From: an uncultured Actinomycetes bacterium
GTDB lineage: Bacteria; Actinomycetota; Actinomycetes; Mycobacteriales; Mycobacteriaceae
Assembly: GCA_903884065.1 (NCBI GenBank)
Contig: CAISDL010000165.1
Span: 1 to 53,169, forward strand
Length of the DNA: 53,169 nt
Direction of reading: 5' to 3'
Positions 8,362 through 16,298 of the stretch are shown here, in pieces; position 1 is the first letter of the stretch, and each line of letters opens with the position of its first letter. Made by a program: the position numbers and the translations under genes. Below the pieces are notes generated by a model. The model did not search any database. It was given only the letters and a program-made list of their open reading frames with translations, and was not told the origin of the DNA.

Positions 8362-10035
8362 CTACTCGATTTCGATCTGGCGCAGTTCGCGCTTGAGGAT
8401 CTTGCCGGTCGGGTTGCGCGGCAACTCGGCCATGAAGACCACCTCACGCGGAACCTTGTACCGCGCCAAGTGATCTCGCACATACTCCTTGATGGCGTCC
8501 TCGGTGACCTCCGCGCCCTCCTTCACGACGACGAAGGCCCGCAGTCGCGCGCCGAAGTCCTTGTCGTCGACCCCGAGCGCAGTCGCCTCGATGATGTCGG
8601 GGTGCCCACTGATGAGGTCCTCGACCTCGGCGGGAAAGACGTTCTCACCACCGGAGACGATCATCTCGTCGTCACGGCCGCTGACATAGAGCAGGTCGTC
8701 CTCGTCGAAGTAGCCGACGTCTCCGGAGGACATCAGACCCTCGATGATCTCCTTGCCACCACCACCGGTGTAGCCCTCGAACGGAAAAAAGTTACCGACG
8801 AAGATCCGGCCGACCTGACCCTGCGGCAACTCCTTGCCGTGCTCGTCGAGGATCTTCACCGTGACACCCCTGATGGTCGGGCCGACGGTGGCGGGGTTCT
8901 TCGTCAGATCCTGCGGCCGGGCGATCGACACGAATGCGATTTCCGTTGAGCCGTAAAGGTTGTAGACCACCGGGCCGATGTCCTTCATCGCGCGGGTGGC
9001 GAGCTCGGCACCCAACTGCGAGCCCGAGACGAAGATGATCTTCAGCGAGGACAGGTCCGGCTTGGACTCCATCTTCTCCAGCGCGTCGAGCATCCGCGAC
9101 AGCATCACCGGGACGACGACGATCGCGGTCACCTTGTGCTTGGCAACATCCTCGAGAACCGTCGCCGGCTTGAACTTGCGGTGCAGCACCAGCGTGGAGC
9201 CGAGCGTCATCGCGATGGTGGCGTGCAGATAGCCCAGCGCGTGGAACATCGGCGACGGCAGCGACGTCACCTCGCGGGCCTTGAACGGCACATGCGAGAG
9301 CACGCCCCCGATCGGGGCCAGCGTCGGCGGTGCGTGCCGGTTCGCGCCCTTCGGAGTGCCGGTCGTGCCGCTGGTCAGGACGATGATCGCCGCCTTCTTG
9401 GTGGCTTTGGGCGCCGGGTCGGTGCTGCTGCGGGCGATCAGTTCGGCCAGTGTCTCGTCGGTGCTGCCGGATGGCGAGTCCGCATCGGGATTGGTGCTCA
9501 GGGCGCGAAGGTTGCCCAGCGGCGTCTCGGCCATCGTCACCGCGTCGCTGTACTCGTCGTCGTAGATGATGACCTTGGCGCCCTCGCGCGCGGCGACCTC
9601 GCGAATCTGCGGCCCGGAGAACTCGGTGTTGAGCAGGATGATCCGTCCCCCCACCCGGGCGATCGCATAGTTGGCGATCAGGAACCAGCGGTGGTTGCGG
9701 GCCAGAATCGCCACCCCGTCGCCGCCCTTGACTCCCATCGCCAGCAGTCCGTTGGCCACCGCATTGGACGCATCGTTGAGTTCGGCGAAGGTCAGCTTCC
9801 CCTCGTCGTCGATGATCGCGGTCCGGTACGGGGTCCGACGCGCGTTGAGTGCGGGGATCATGCCGACCTCACCCCACCGGCGGAAGTCGGCGACCATCCC
9901 GGCGATGTTCTGCGGGGGTTCCACTCCGAACGCGCCGGACTGAATCATCTTGTGCAGATAGTGCAATTCCGCCGAACCACGTTCAACGAGTTGCTGGGCT
10001 TTGTCCAGAACCTGGGCGCGCAGATCATCGAGCAT
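8362..10035 (-). CDS. fadD2: Acyl-CoA synthetase, FadD2-like
   Basis: A 557-residue AMP-forming ligase that activates fatty acids to acyl-CoA through an acyl-adenylate. The phosphate loop LTSGTTGTPKGAN is near residue 215, YGSTEI is the A5-type motif, and the C-terminal block has YVSGRDDEMIVSGGENV and a late PTGKILKREL carrying the catalytic Lys. Length and convergence with the fadE6-like gene match Mtb Rv0270. Together they could prime and begin beta-oxidation of the same acyl substrate. The start ATG at 10035 has no Shine-Dalgarno but follows a TAGGGT box by six bases, so the mRNA is probably leaderless. A perfect palindrome sits against the start codon. Confidence 0.88.
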   Translation of the reverse strand: MLDDLRAQVLDKAQQLVERGSAELHYLHKMIQSGAFGVEPPQNIAGMVADFRRWGEVGMIPALNARRTPYRTAIIDDEGKLTFAELNDASNAVANGLLAMGVKGGDGVAILARNHRWFLIANYAIARVGGRIILLNTEFSGPQIREVAAREGAKVIIYDDEYSDAVTMAETPLGNLRALSTNPDADSPSGSTDETLAELIARSSTDPAPKATKKAAIIVLTSGTTGTPKGANRHAPPTLAPIGGVLSHVPFKAREVTSLPSPMFHALGYLHATIAMTLGSTLVLHRKFKPATVLEDVAKHKVTAIVVVPVMLSRMLDALEKMESKPDLSSLKIIFVSGSQLGAELATRAMKDIGPVVYNLYGSTEIAFVSIARPQDLTKNPATVGPTIRGVTVKILDEHGKELPQGQVGRIFVGNFFPFEGYTGGGGKEIIEGLMSSGDVGYFDEDDLLYVSGRDDEMIVSGGENVFPAEVEDLISGHPDIIEATALGVDDKDFGARLRAFVVVKEGAEVTEDAIKEYVRDHLARYKVPREVVFMAELPRNPTGKILKRELRQIEIE

Positions 10036-10045
10036 GGGTTAACCC
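10036..10045. promoter_or_regulatory. Perfect palindrome GGGTTAACCC at the fadD2 start
   Basis: A ten-base perfect palindrome directly abuts the fadD2 start codon, between the predicted -10 and the initiation point, in the 39-base gap separating fadD2 from polD2. It is well placed to be an operator for a regulator of fadD2 or of both genes. This is inference from position and symmetry only. Confidence 0.4.
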
Positions 10046-10047
10046 TA
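10042..10047 (-). promoter_or_regulatory. Candidate -10 box for fadD2
   Basis: TAGGGT on the minus strand ends six bases before the ATG at 10035, so transcription would start at the A of the ATG. It overlaps the palindrome. Confidence 0.4.
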
Positions 10048-10061
10048 AGGGAGCAGCTAAC

Positions 10062-10067
10062 TACGAT
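10062..10067 (+). promoter_or_regulatory. Candidate -10 box for polD2
   Basis: TACGAT ends seven bases before the ATG at 10075, consistent with a leaderless transcript. It is back to back with the fadD2 box. Confidence 0.4.
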
Positions 10068-10074
10068 TGGCAAC

Positions 10075-11307
10075 ATGGGCGGATCGCCGCAAAGTGGCGC
10101 GACCGTTGAGGTGGCGGGGCACCAGGTGAGCATCACCCACCCCGAGAAGCCGGTGTTCCCGCCGACCGTCCTGCGAGCGGCGGCGATCACGAAGATGGAC
10201 CTGGTCGCCTACTACCTGTCCGTGGCAGAGGGGGCGCTTGGCGGCGTCGCCGGACGCCCGATGATCCTCAAACGGTTCGTGAAGGGAATCGGATCCGAAG
10301 CCGTCTTCCAGAAGCGGGCCCCGCAGAAGCGGCCGGATTGGGTGGACGTCGCCGAACTGCGCTACGCCTCGGGCACCTCGGCGGCCGAGGCGGTGATCCA
10401 CGACGCGGCCGGTCTGGCCTGGGCGATCAATCTGGGCTGCGTCGACCTCAATCCTCATGCGGTCCGGGCGGGCGACCTCGACCATCCCGACGAACTGCGT
10501 ATCGATCTGGACCCCATGCCCGGTGTCGAGTGGCCGCAGATCCTCGACGTCGCCACCGTGGTCCGCGAGGTCCTCGACGACCACGGCCTGGTCGGGTGGC
10601 CCAAGACGTCGGGATCGAGGGGCTTCCACGTCTACGCGCCGATCGCACCGCACCGGCCCTTCACCCAGGTGCGACTGGCGGCGCAGACGGTGGCCCGGGA
10701 GGTCGAACGGCGAGCGCCGCACCTGGCCACCAGCCAGTGGTGGAAACAGGAGCGTCACGGGGTGTTCGTCGACTTCAACCAGAACGCCAAGGACCGCACC
10801 ATGGCATCGGCCTACTCGGTGCGCGCCACCCCGGATGCGCGGGTGTCGACGCCGCTGCTCTGGGACGAGGTGCCCGACTGCCGGCCCGGGCACTTCACCA
10901 TCGACACCGTGCCGGCCCGGTTCGCCGAACGGGGCGACCCGTGGACCGGGATGGAGCGGACGCCCGGGTCGCTGGAGTCGTTGTTGCGCCTCGCCGAGGA
11001 ACTCGGGCCGCCGGAGCGGGCACCCAAGGGCGCCAAGCCGCTGATCGAGATCGCCCGCACCAAGACCCGCGACGAAGCGCTGGCCGCACTCGAGGAGTGG
11101 CGCAGGCGCCACCCCGGGGCCGCCGCGGTGCTGCAGCCGGCCGATGTCCTCGTCGACGGCATGCGGGGACCCAGTTCGATCTGGTACCGGATCCGGATCA
11201 ATCTTCAGCGGGTACCGGCCGACGAACGGCCGGCGCAGGAAGATCTGATCGCCGACTACAGCCCCTGGGAGAGGTATTCAGGCCGCCAAGGCCCCCCGAA
11301 CGGATGA
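10075..11307 (+). CDS. polD2: LigD-type DNA repair polymerase/primase, PolD2-like
   Basis: A 410-residue stand-alone polymerase domain of the LigD (archaeo-eukaryotic primase) family, which adds ribo- or deoxynucleotides during double-strand-break or gap repair. RIDLDP (Asp144, Asp146) supplies two metal-binding carboxylates. TSGSRGFHV carries the conserved phosphate-binding Ser/Arg/His block, and a third Asp follows in GVFVDFNQNAKDR. Ligase and nuclease domains are absent, as in mycobacterial PolD1 and PolD2. Position opposite fadD2 matches Mtb Rv0269c, the PolD2 orthologue. It is the first gene of a tight run with an SRPBCC protein, a sulfatase and an acyltransferase, whose functions do not obviously concern DNA. 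Confidence 0.85.
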   Translation: MGGSPQSGATVEVAGHQVSITHPEKPVFPPTVLRAAAITKMDLVAYYLSVAEGALGGVAGRPMILKRFVKGIGSEAVFQKRAPQKRPDWVDVAELRYASGTSAAEAVIHDAAGLAWAINLGCVDLNPHAVRAGDLDHPDELRIDLDPMPGVEWPQILDVATVVREVLDDHGLVGWPKTSGSRGFHVYAPIAPHRPFTQVRLAAQTVAREVERRAPHLATSQWWKQERHGVFVDFNQNAKDRTMASAYSVRATPDARVSTPLLWDEVPDCRPGHFTIDTVPARFAERGDPWTGMERTPGSLESLLRLAEELGPPERAPKGAKPLIEIARTKTRDEALAALEEWRRRHPGAAAVLQPADVLVDGMRGPSSIWYRIRINLQRVPADERPAQEDLIADYSPWERYSGRQGPPNG

Positions 11308-11308
11308 G

Positions 11309-11776
11309 ATGCGGTTGGATGGCCTGGTGGCCGCCATCAGCCGCTCCCGAATCATCGCCGCTTCACCGCAGGCGGTGTGGGAGGTGCTGGCCGACTTCGG
11401 TGCGCTGAGTTCCTGGGCGGGCAACGTCGACCACTCCTGCCTGCTCGAACACTCCGCCGGCGGCCAGGCCATCGGGACATCCCGTCGGGTGCAGGTCGGC
11501 CGCGAGACCCTGGTCGAGCGGATCACCGAGATCAGCCCGCCGGTCGCGCTGGCCTATGACATCGAAGGCCTGCCCCGGCGACTGCGGCGGGTGGCCAACC
11601 GTTGGACGCTGACGCCCGCCGGCGGGTCCACCGAGGTCACGCTCACCAGCACGGTGGAGATCGGCGCCAACCCACTGGCGGGTGTCGCCGAACGCGCGTT
11701 GTGCCGCTACCTGGCCAAACAATCCGACTCGATGCTCGCCGGACTGGCCGAACGACTGGAAGGTTGCTATGACTGA
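11309..11776 (+). CDS. SRPBCC / polyketide cyclase-like lipid-binding protein
   Basis: A 155-residue START/Bet v1-fold protein. The pattern SRIIAASPQAVWEVLADFGALSSWAGNV is typical of SRPBCC members: a first strand, two short helices, then the Trp-rich turn. WTLTPAGGSTEVTLTSTVEIG gives late beta strands, and a long C-terminal helix follows. Such proteins bind hydrophobic ligands and are occasionally enzymes. It begins two bases after the polD2 stop and overlaps the sulfatase start, so it belongs to the same operon. Ligand unknown. Confidence 0.75.
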   Translation: MRLDGLVAAISRSRIIAASPQAVWEVLADFGALSSWAGNVDHSCLLEHSAGGQAIGTSRRVQVGRETLVERITEISPPVALAYDIEGLPRRLRRVANRWTLTPAGGSTEVTLTSTVEIGANPLAGVAERALCRYLAKQSDSMLAGLAERLEGCYD

Positions 11777-13526
11777 TTCTCGCCCCGACATCGTCATCGT
11801 GATGACCGACGAGGAACGCGCGATCCCGCCGTACGAGTCCGACGAGGTGCGCACCTGGCGGGACCGGGTGCTCTCGGGCCGGCGCTGGTTCGACGAGCAC
11901 GGCGTGAGCTTCACCCGGCACTACACCGGATCGCTGGCCTGCGTGCCGAGCCGGCCGACGATCTTCACCGGGCAGTATCCGGACCTGCACGGTGTGACCC
12001 AGACTGACGGAATCGGCAAGGTGTACAACGATTCCCGGATGCGCTGGCTGCGCCCCGGTGAGGTGCCGACGATGGGCAACTGGTTCCGCGCGGCCGGCTA
12101 CGACACCCATTACGACGGCAAGTGGCACATCTCGCACGCCGATCTGGAGGACCCGGCGACCGGGAAGCCGCTGGCCACCAATGACGACGACGGCACCCTC
12201 GACGGTGCGGCCGTACAGCGCTATCTCGACGCCGATCCCCTTGCCCCGTATGGCTTTTCCGGCTGGGTGGGCCCAGAGCCGCACGGGGCTGGACTGGCCA
12301 ACAGCGGCATGCGCCGCGATCCGCTGATCGCCGACCGGGTGGTGGCGTGGCTGAAGGACCGCTACGCCCGCCGCCGTGCCGGTGACCCGGAGGCCCTGCG
12401 GCCCTTCCTGTTGGTGGCCAGCTTCGTCAACCCGCACGACATCGTGCTGTTCCCCACCTGGGTGCTGCGCAGCCCGGTGAAGCCCTCGCCACTGGACCCG
12501 CCGCATGTACCGGCGGCGCCGACCGCCGAGGAGGATCTGCGCACCAAACCCGCCGCGCAGATCGCCTTCCGCGAGGCGTACTACTCCGGCTACGGACCGG
12601 GGGCGGCAATTCAGCAGGTCTATGAACGCAATGCCCAGCGCTACCGCGACCTGTACTACCGACTGCATGCCGAGGTGGACGCCCCGATCGACCGGGTGCG
12701 CCGCGCGGTGACCGACGGGTCCGAGGATGCGGTGCTGGTGCGCACCTCCGACCACGGCGATCTGTTGGGCGCGCACGGCGGCCTGCACCAGAAATGGTTC
12801 AACCTCTACGACGAGGCCACCCGGGTGCCGTTCACCATCGCCCGCGTCGGCCGGCGGGCCACCGAGCAACGGGTCATCGACGCACCGACATCGCATGTCG
12901 ACCTGGTTCCGACGCTGCTGGGCGCCGCCGACGTCGACGTCGCAGCGGTCGCCGAGTCGTTACGCGCGTCGTTCTCCGAGGTGCACCCGCTCCCCGGACG
13001 CAACCTGATGCCGGTGGTCGACGGCGCACCCGCCGATGATCACCGCGCGGTGTACCTGATGACACGGGACAACATTCTCGAAGGCGATTCGGGTGCGTCC
13101 GGCCTGGGCCGCCAGCTGAAGCAGACGTCGAATCCACCTGCGCCGCTGCGGATCCGGATCCCGGCGCACACCGCCGCGAACTTCGAAGGCCTGGTGGTCC
13201 GGGTCGACGACTCCGCAGCCACCGGTGGGGCGGGCCATCGGTGGAAGCTGGTCCGCAGCTTCGACGACCCGTCCACCTGGACCGCACCGGGGGTCCGCCA
13301 ACTGGCGGCCAACGGCCTGGGCGGTGACGTGTACCGCACCAGCCCGCTGGATGATCAGTGGGAGTTGTACGACCTCAGCGTCGACCCGGACGAGGCCGTC
13401 AATCGCTGGGACGACCCGGCCCTGCACGAATTGCGCGGGCATCTGCGGATGCGGCTCAAAGAGAGCCGGGCCGAGTCGGTGCCCGAACGCAATAACCCCT
13501 GGCCGTACGCCTCTCGGCGGTCGTAA
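11769..13526 (+). CDS. Type I sulfatase (alkaline phosphatase superfamily)
   Basis: A 585-residue sulfate-ester hydrolase. CVPSR at residues 58-62 is the C-x-P-S-R signature whose Cys is converted to formylglycine; the preceding DIVIVMTDEER carries metal-binding acids. DGKWHISH and the HGDLLGAHGGLHQK region fit the remaining metal and substrate positions. No signal peptide is visible, so it is probably cytoplasmic. The ATG at 11769 overlaps the SRPBCC stop. It is longer than many sulfatases and contains an insertion around residues 135-300. The substrate is unknown; sulfated lipids, sterols or scavenged arylsulfates are options. Phosphonate monoester hydrolases share this Cys motif and cannot be excluded. 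Confidence 0.85.
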   Translation: MTDSRPDIVIVMTDEERAIPPYESDEVRTWRDRVLSGRRWFDEHGVSFTRHYTGSLACVPSRPTIFTGQYPDLHGVTQTDGIGKVYNDSRMRWLRPGEVPTMGNWFRAAGYDTHYDGKWHISHADLEDPATGKPLATNDDDGTLDGAAVQRYLDADPLAPYGFSGWVGPEPHGAGLANSGMRRDPLIADRVVAWLKDRYARRRAGDPEALRPFLLVASFVNPHDIVLFPTWVLRSPVKPSPLDPPHVPAAPTAEEDLRTKPAAQIAFREAYYSGYGPGAAIQQVYERNAQRYRDLYYRLHAEVDAPIDRVRRAVTDGSEDAVLVRTSDHGDLLGAHGGLHQKWFNLYDEATRVPFTIARVGRRATEQRVIDAPTSHVDLVPTLLGAADVDVAAVAESLRASFSEVHPLPGRNLMPVVDGAPADDHRAVYLMTRDNILEGDSGASGLGRQLKQTSNPPAPLRIRIPAHTAANFEGLVVRVDDSAATGGAGHRWKLVRSFDDPSTWTAPGVRQLAANGLGGDVYRTSPLDDQWELYDLSVDPDEAVNRWDDPALHELRGHLRMRLKESRAESVPERNNPWPYASRRS

Positions 13527-13529
13527 GCG

Positions 13530-14396
13530 ATGCCGCAAAGCGGCCGCCCGCACGAGTCCGATCTGCACCGTCTCGCCGACACGCTTCTTACCGCCGTCGA
13601 GAAGCGACTCGTTGGCAGCACCGGCGATTCCGACGATCTCGACGCCGCACTCGCCGGTTTCCGTCAGCGGGCCGTCGACTTCGTCCGCCGCTACCACCGG
13701 CTGCGGATCGACCTCGAAGTCACGTCGCTGCGAACCCCCGTGCTGTTCGTCGCCAACCACGGATTCGGCGGAATCTTCGACCTCAACGTCCTGGCCGCGA
13801 ACGCCGCCCTTGAAGACCTCGCGCTCGATCGTCCGGTGACCTTCCTGACCCACCAGCTGGCCTGGACCCTCGGAGTGGGACCGGTCATCGAGCATCTCGG
13901 GGCGCGACCCGCCAGCGAAGAGAGCGCCGTCGAGGCCTTCACGAACGGCAACCACGTCATGGTGTTCCCCGGCGGAGACGTCGACGCCGCCAAATCCTTC
14001 CTTCACCGCAACGAGATCGTCTTCAGTGGCCGCACCGGATTCGCGCGTCTGGCGATGGAACAGAAGGTGCCGATCGTTCCGATCGTCACCGCCGGCGCCG
14101 GCGAGTCCCTGCTGGTGCTCTCCGACGGCAAGGCGCTGGCGAAGGCCCTGCGACTGGATAAGCTGTTGCGGATCAAGGCTTTACCGGTCAGCGTGTCGTT
14201 GCCCTGGGGTGTCAACGTCGGCGTGGTCGGGATGGTCCCCTACCTGCCACTGCCCACCAAGCTGCACACCACCGTGCTGCCCGCGATGAAGGCCCGGCGG
14301 GGCGAGGATGCCGCTGCGTACGCCGAGCGCGTGCACGCCGCGATGCAGGACGCCCTGACAGCGATGACGGAGCACCGTCGCCCCGTCCTGGGCTGA
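13530..14396 (+). CDS. PlsC-like membrane acyltransferase
   Basis: A 288-residue glycerolipid acyltransferase-superfamily protein. VANHGFGGIFDLNV aligns with the NHxxxxD catalytic block, but the Asp lies seven residues after the His rather than five, with a Gly-rich insert. VMVFPGGDVDAAKSF fits the FPEG-type block and IVPIVTAGAGES the later conserved strand. Similar stretched motifs occur in a subgroup of bacterial acyltransferases related to diacylglycerol and ester-synthesising enzymes. It begins three bases after the sulfatase stop and ends the polD2 operon. It likely acylates a lipid alcohol; the acceptor is unknown. Confidence 0.72.
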   Translation: MPQSGRPHESDLHRLADTLLTAVEKRLVGSTGDSDDLDAALAGFRQRAVDFVRRYHRLRIDLEVTSLRTPVLFVANHGFGGIFDLNVLAANAALEDLALDRPVTFLTHQLAWTLGVGPVIEHLGARPASEESAVEAFTNGNHVMVFPGGDVDAAKSFLHRNEIVFSGRTGFARLAMEQKVPIVPIVTAGAGESLLVLSDGKALAKALRLDKLLRIKALPVSVSLPWGVNVGVVGMVPYLPLPTKLHTTVLPAMKARRGEDAAAYAERVHAAMQDALTAMTEHRRPVLG

Positions 14397-14431
14397 TCTC
14401 AGCCGACGGTCGGGCCGAGCGGGGGCCGCCC

Positions 14432-14437
14432 TATCGT
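14432..14437 (+). promoter_or_regulatory. Candidate -10 box before the acyl-CoA dehydrogenase at 14446
   Basis: TATCGT ends eight bases before the ATG at 14446, giving a leaderless or near-leaderless start. It separates this gene from the operon ending at 14396. Confidence 0.4.
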
Positions 14438-14445
14438 TGCCAGGC

Positions 14446-16242
14446 ATGGACTCCACTCTGCTGTCCCGGCGCGACATCGACTTCCTGCTGTTCGAATGGC
14501 TGGCCGTCGAGAATCTGACGACGCGTGAGCGATTCGGCGAGCATTCCCGCGAGACGTTCTCCGGCTTGCTCGATCTGTGCGAAGACCTCGCCACCCGGTA
14601 CTTCGCGCCGCACAACAAGAAGAACGACGCACTCGAGCCGACGTTCGACGGCGAACGGGTCAGCCTCAACCCGGAAGTCAAAGAGGCGCTGGACGCCTTC
14701 GCCAAGGCGGACCTGCTGGCCATGGGCATGGACCGGGAGCTGGGCGGCTGGCAGGTGCCGACCGCCGTCGCCGGAGCGGGGCTGGCGTGGTTCCACGCCG
14801 CCAACGTCGGCACCGCCGCGTACGTCCTGTTGAGCGTCGCCAACGCCAATCTGCTCGCCGCCTACGGCACGCCCGACCAGATCGACCGGTTCGTCAAACC
14901 CACCCTCGCCGGCCGCTTCACCGGAACCATGTGCCTGTCCGAACCGCAGGCCGGTTCCTCACTGGCCGACATCACCACCCGCGCCGAACCGCAGGACGAC
15001 GGCAGCTACCGGCTGTTCGGATCGAAGATGTGGATCTCCGGCGGCGACCACGAACTCGCCGAGAACATCGTCCACCTCGTCCTGGCCAGGATCTCCGGGG
15101 CGCCGGCCGGCACCCGGGGAATCTCGCTGTTCATCGTCCCGAAGTTCCTGGTGGACGGGGACGGCTCGATCGGCGAACGCAATGACGTGACGCTGGCCGG
15201 GCTCAACCACAAGATGGGGTATCGCGGGACGGTCAACACCGCACTGAACTTCGGCGAGGGCCGCCATCAGCCTCTCGGGAGCGCTGGGGCGGTGGGCTAT
15301 CTGGTCGGCGAACCCCACCGCGGCCTTGCCTGCATGTTCCACATGATGAACGAGGCCCGACTCGGCGTCGGACTGGGCGCGATCGCGCTGGGCTACACCG
15401 GCTATCTCAAGTCGCTGCAGTACGCCCGCGAACGGCCGCAGGGACGGCCCGTCACAGCCAAGGACCCGACGGCGCCGCAGGTGCCGATCATCGACCACCC
15501 CGACGTCAAACGCATGCTGCTGGCGCAGAAGTCCTACGTCGAGGGCGCGCTGGCGCTGGCGCTGTATTGCGGCCGCCTGGTCGATGTCGCGGCCAGCCCC
15601 GAGTCGGAGCAGGAAGCCGAGGAGGCGGGCAGGCTGCTCGACATCCTCACCCCGGTCGCCAAGAGTTGGCCGTCTCAATGGTGCCTGGAGGCCAACAGCC
15701 TGGCGATCCAGGTTCACGGCGGGTACGGATACACCCGCGAGTACGACGTCGAACAGCACTACCGCGACAACCGGCTCAACCCGATCCACGAAGGCACCCA
15801 CGGTATCCAGAGCCTGGATCTGTTGGGACGCAAAGTCGTCGCGCACGGTGGCGCAAACGTCGCCGCGTTGAGCCGTGCCATCGCCGCGACGGTCGCCGGC
15901 GCGACGGCGGCCGGCGGCGAATTGACCGCGCCGGCCGCCCAACTCGACAGCAGCTGGCAGCGGCTGGTGGCCGTCACCGCGTCGATGTTCGCCGGCGGCG
16001 ACATCGATGCCGCGCTGGCCAACAGCGCGGTGTACCTCGAGGCCTTCGGGCACATCGTCATCGCCTGGACATGGCTGGAACAACTACTCGCCGCGGACGG
16101 CAAAGCGGGCGACTTCTACGACGGCAAGCGGCAGGCGGGCCGCTACTTCTTCCGCTACGAACTGCCCAGGACCGGTCCGCAGCTCGATCTCCTGAGCAGC
16201 CTGGACCGCACCACATTGGAAATGGAGAACAGCTGGTTCTGA
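14446..16242 (+). CDS. Acyl-CoA dehydrogenase, long (FadE5/DmdC-type)
   Basis: A 598-residue flavoenzyme, longer than classical 380-400-residue members because of a C-terminal extension, as in FadE5 and DmdC-type enzymes. CLSEPQAGSSLADI and the GSKMWISGGDHE segment are the FAD/substrate blocks. VHGGYGYTREYDVEQHYRDNR and the following HEGTHGIQS carry the C-terminal signature, with Glu in the catalytic position. I preferred ATG 14446 to a TTG at 14437 because the -10 box fits it. It resembles the window's last gene, fadE5, in architecture but is clearly a separate paralogue. Substrate chain length cannot be read. Confidence 0.85.
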   Translation: MDSTLLSRRDIDFLLFEWLAVENLTTRERFGEHSRETFSGLLDLCEDLATRYFAPHNKKNDALEPTFDGERVSLNPEVKEALDAFAKADLLAMGMDRELGGWQVPTAVAGAGLAWFHAANVGTAAYVLLSVANANLLAAYGTPDQIDRFVKPTLAGRFTGTMCLSEPQAGSSLADITTRAEPQDDGSYRLFGSKMWISGGDHELAENIVHLVLARISGAPAGTRGISLFIVPKFLVDGDGSIGERNDVTLAGLNHKMGYRGTVNTALNFGEGRHQPLGSAGAVGYLVGEPHRGLACMFHMMNEARLGVGLGAIALGYTGYLKSLQYARERPQGRPVTAKDPTAPQVPIIDHPDVKRMLLAQKSYVEGALALALYCGRLVDVAASPESEQEAEEAGRLLDILTPVAKSWPSQWCLEANSLAIQVHGGYGYTREYDVEQHYRDNRLNPIHEGTHGIQSLDLLGRKVVAHGGANVAALSRAIAATVAGATAAGGELTAPAAQLDSSWQRLVAVTASMFAGGDIDAALANSAVYLEAFGHIVIAWTWLEQLLAADGKAGDFYDGKRQAGRYFFRYELPRTGPQLDLLSSLDRTTLEMENSWF

Positions 16243-16246
16243 GGAC

Positions 16247-16252
16247 TAAACT
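16247..16252 (+). promoter_or_regulatory. Candidate -10 box for the FadE7-like gene
   Basis: TAAACT, close to the TATAAT consensus, lies in the 56-base gap after the preceding stop. It would give a leader of roughly 40 bases. Confidence 0.35.
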
Positions 16253-16298
16253 CGCTGTTGACCTTACGTCGAACCACCACCGTCGCGATCGGGAACTC

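Noticed and set aside
9136..10074. 5' extension of the polD2 frame antisense to fadD2
   Set aside because: The frame is open but lies on the wrong strand of a real ligase. The ATG at 10075 has a -10 box and matches family length.
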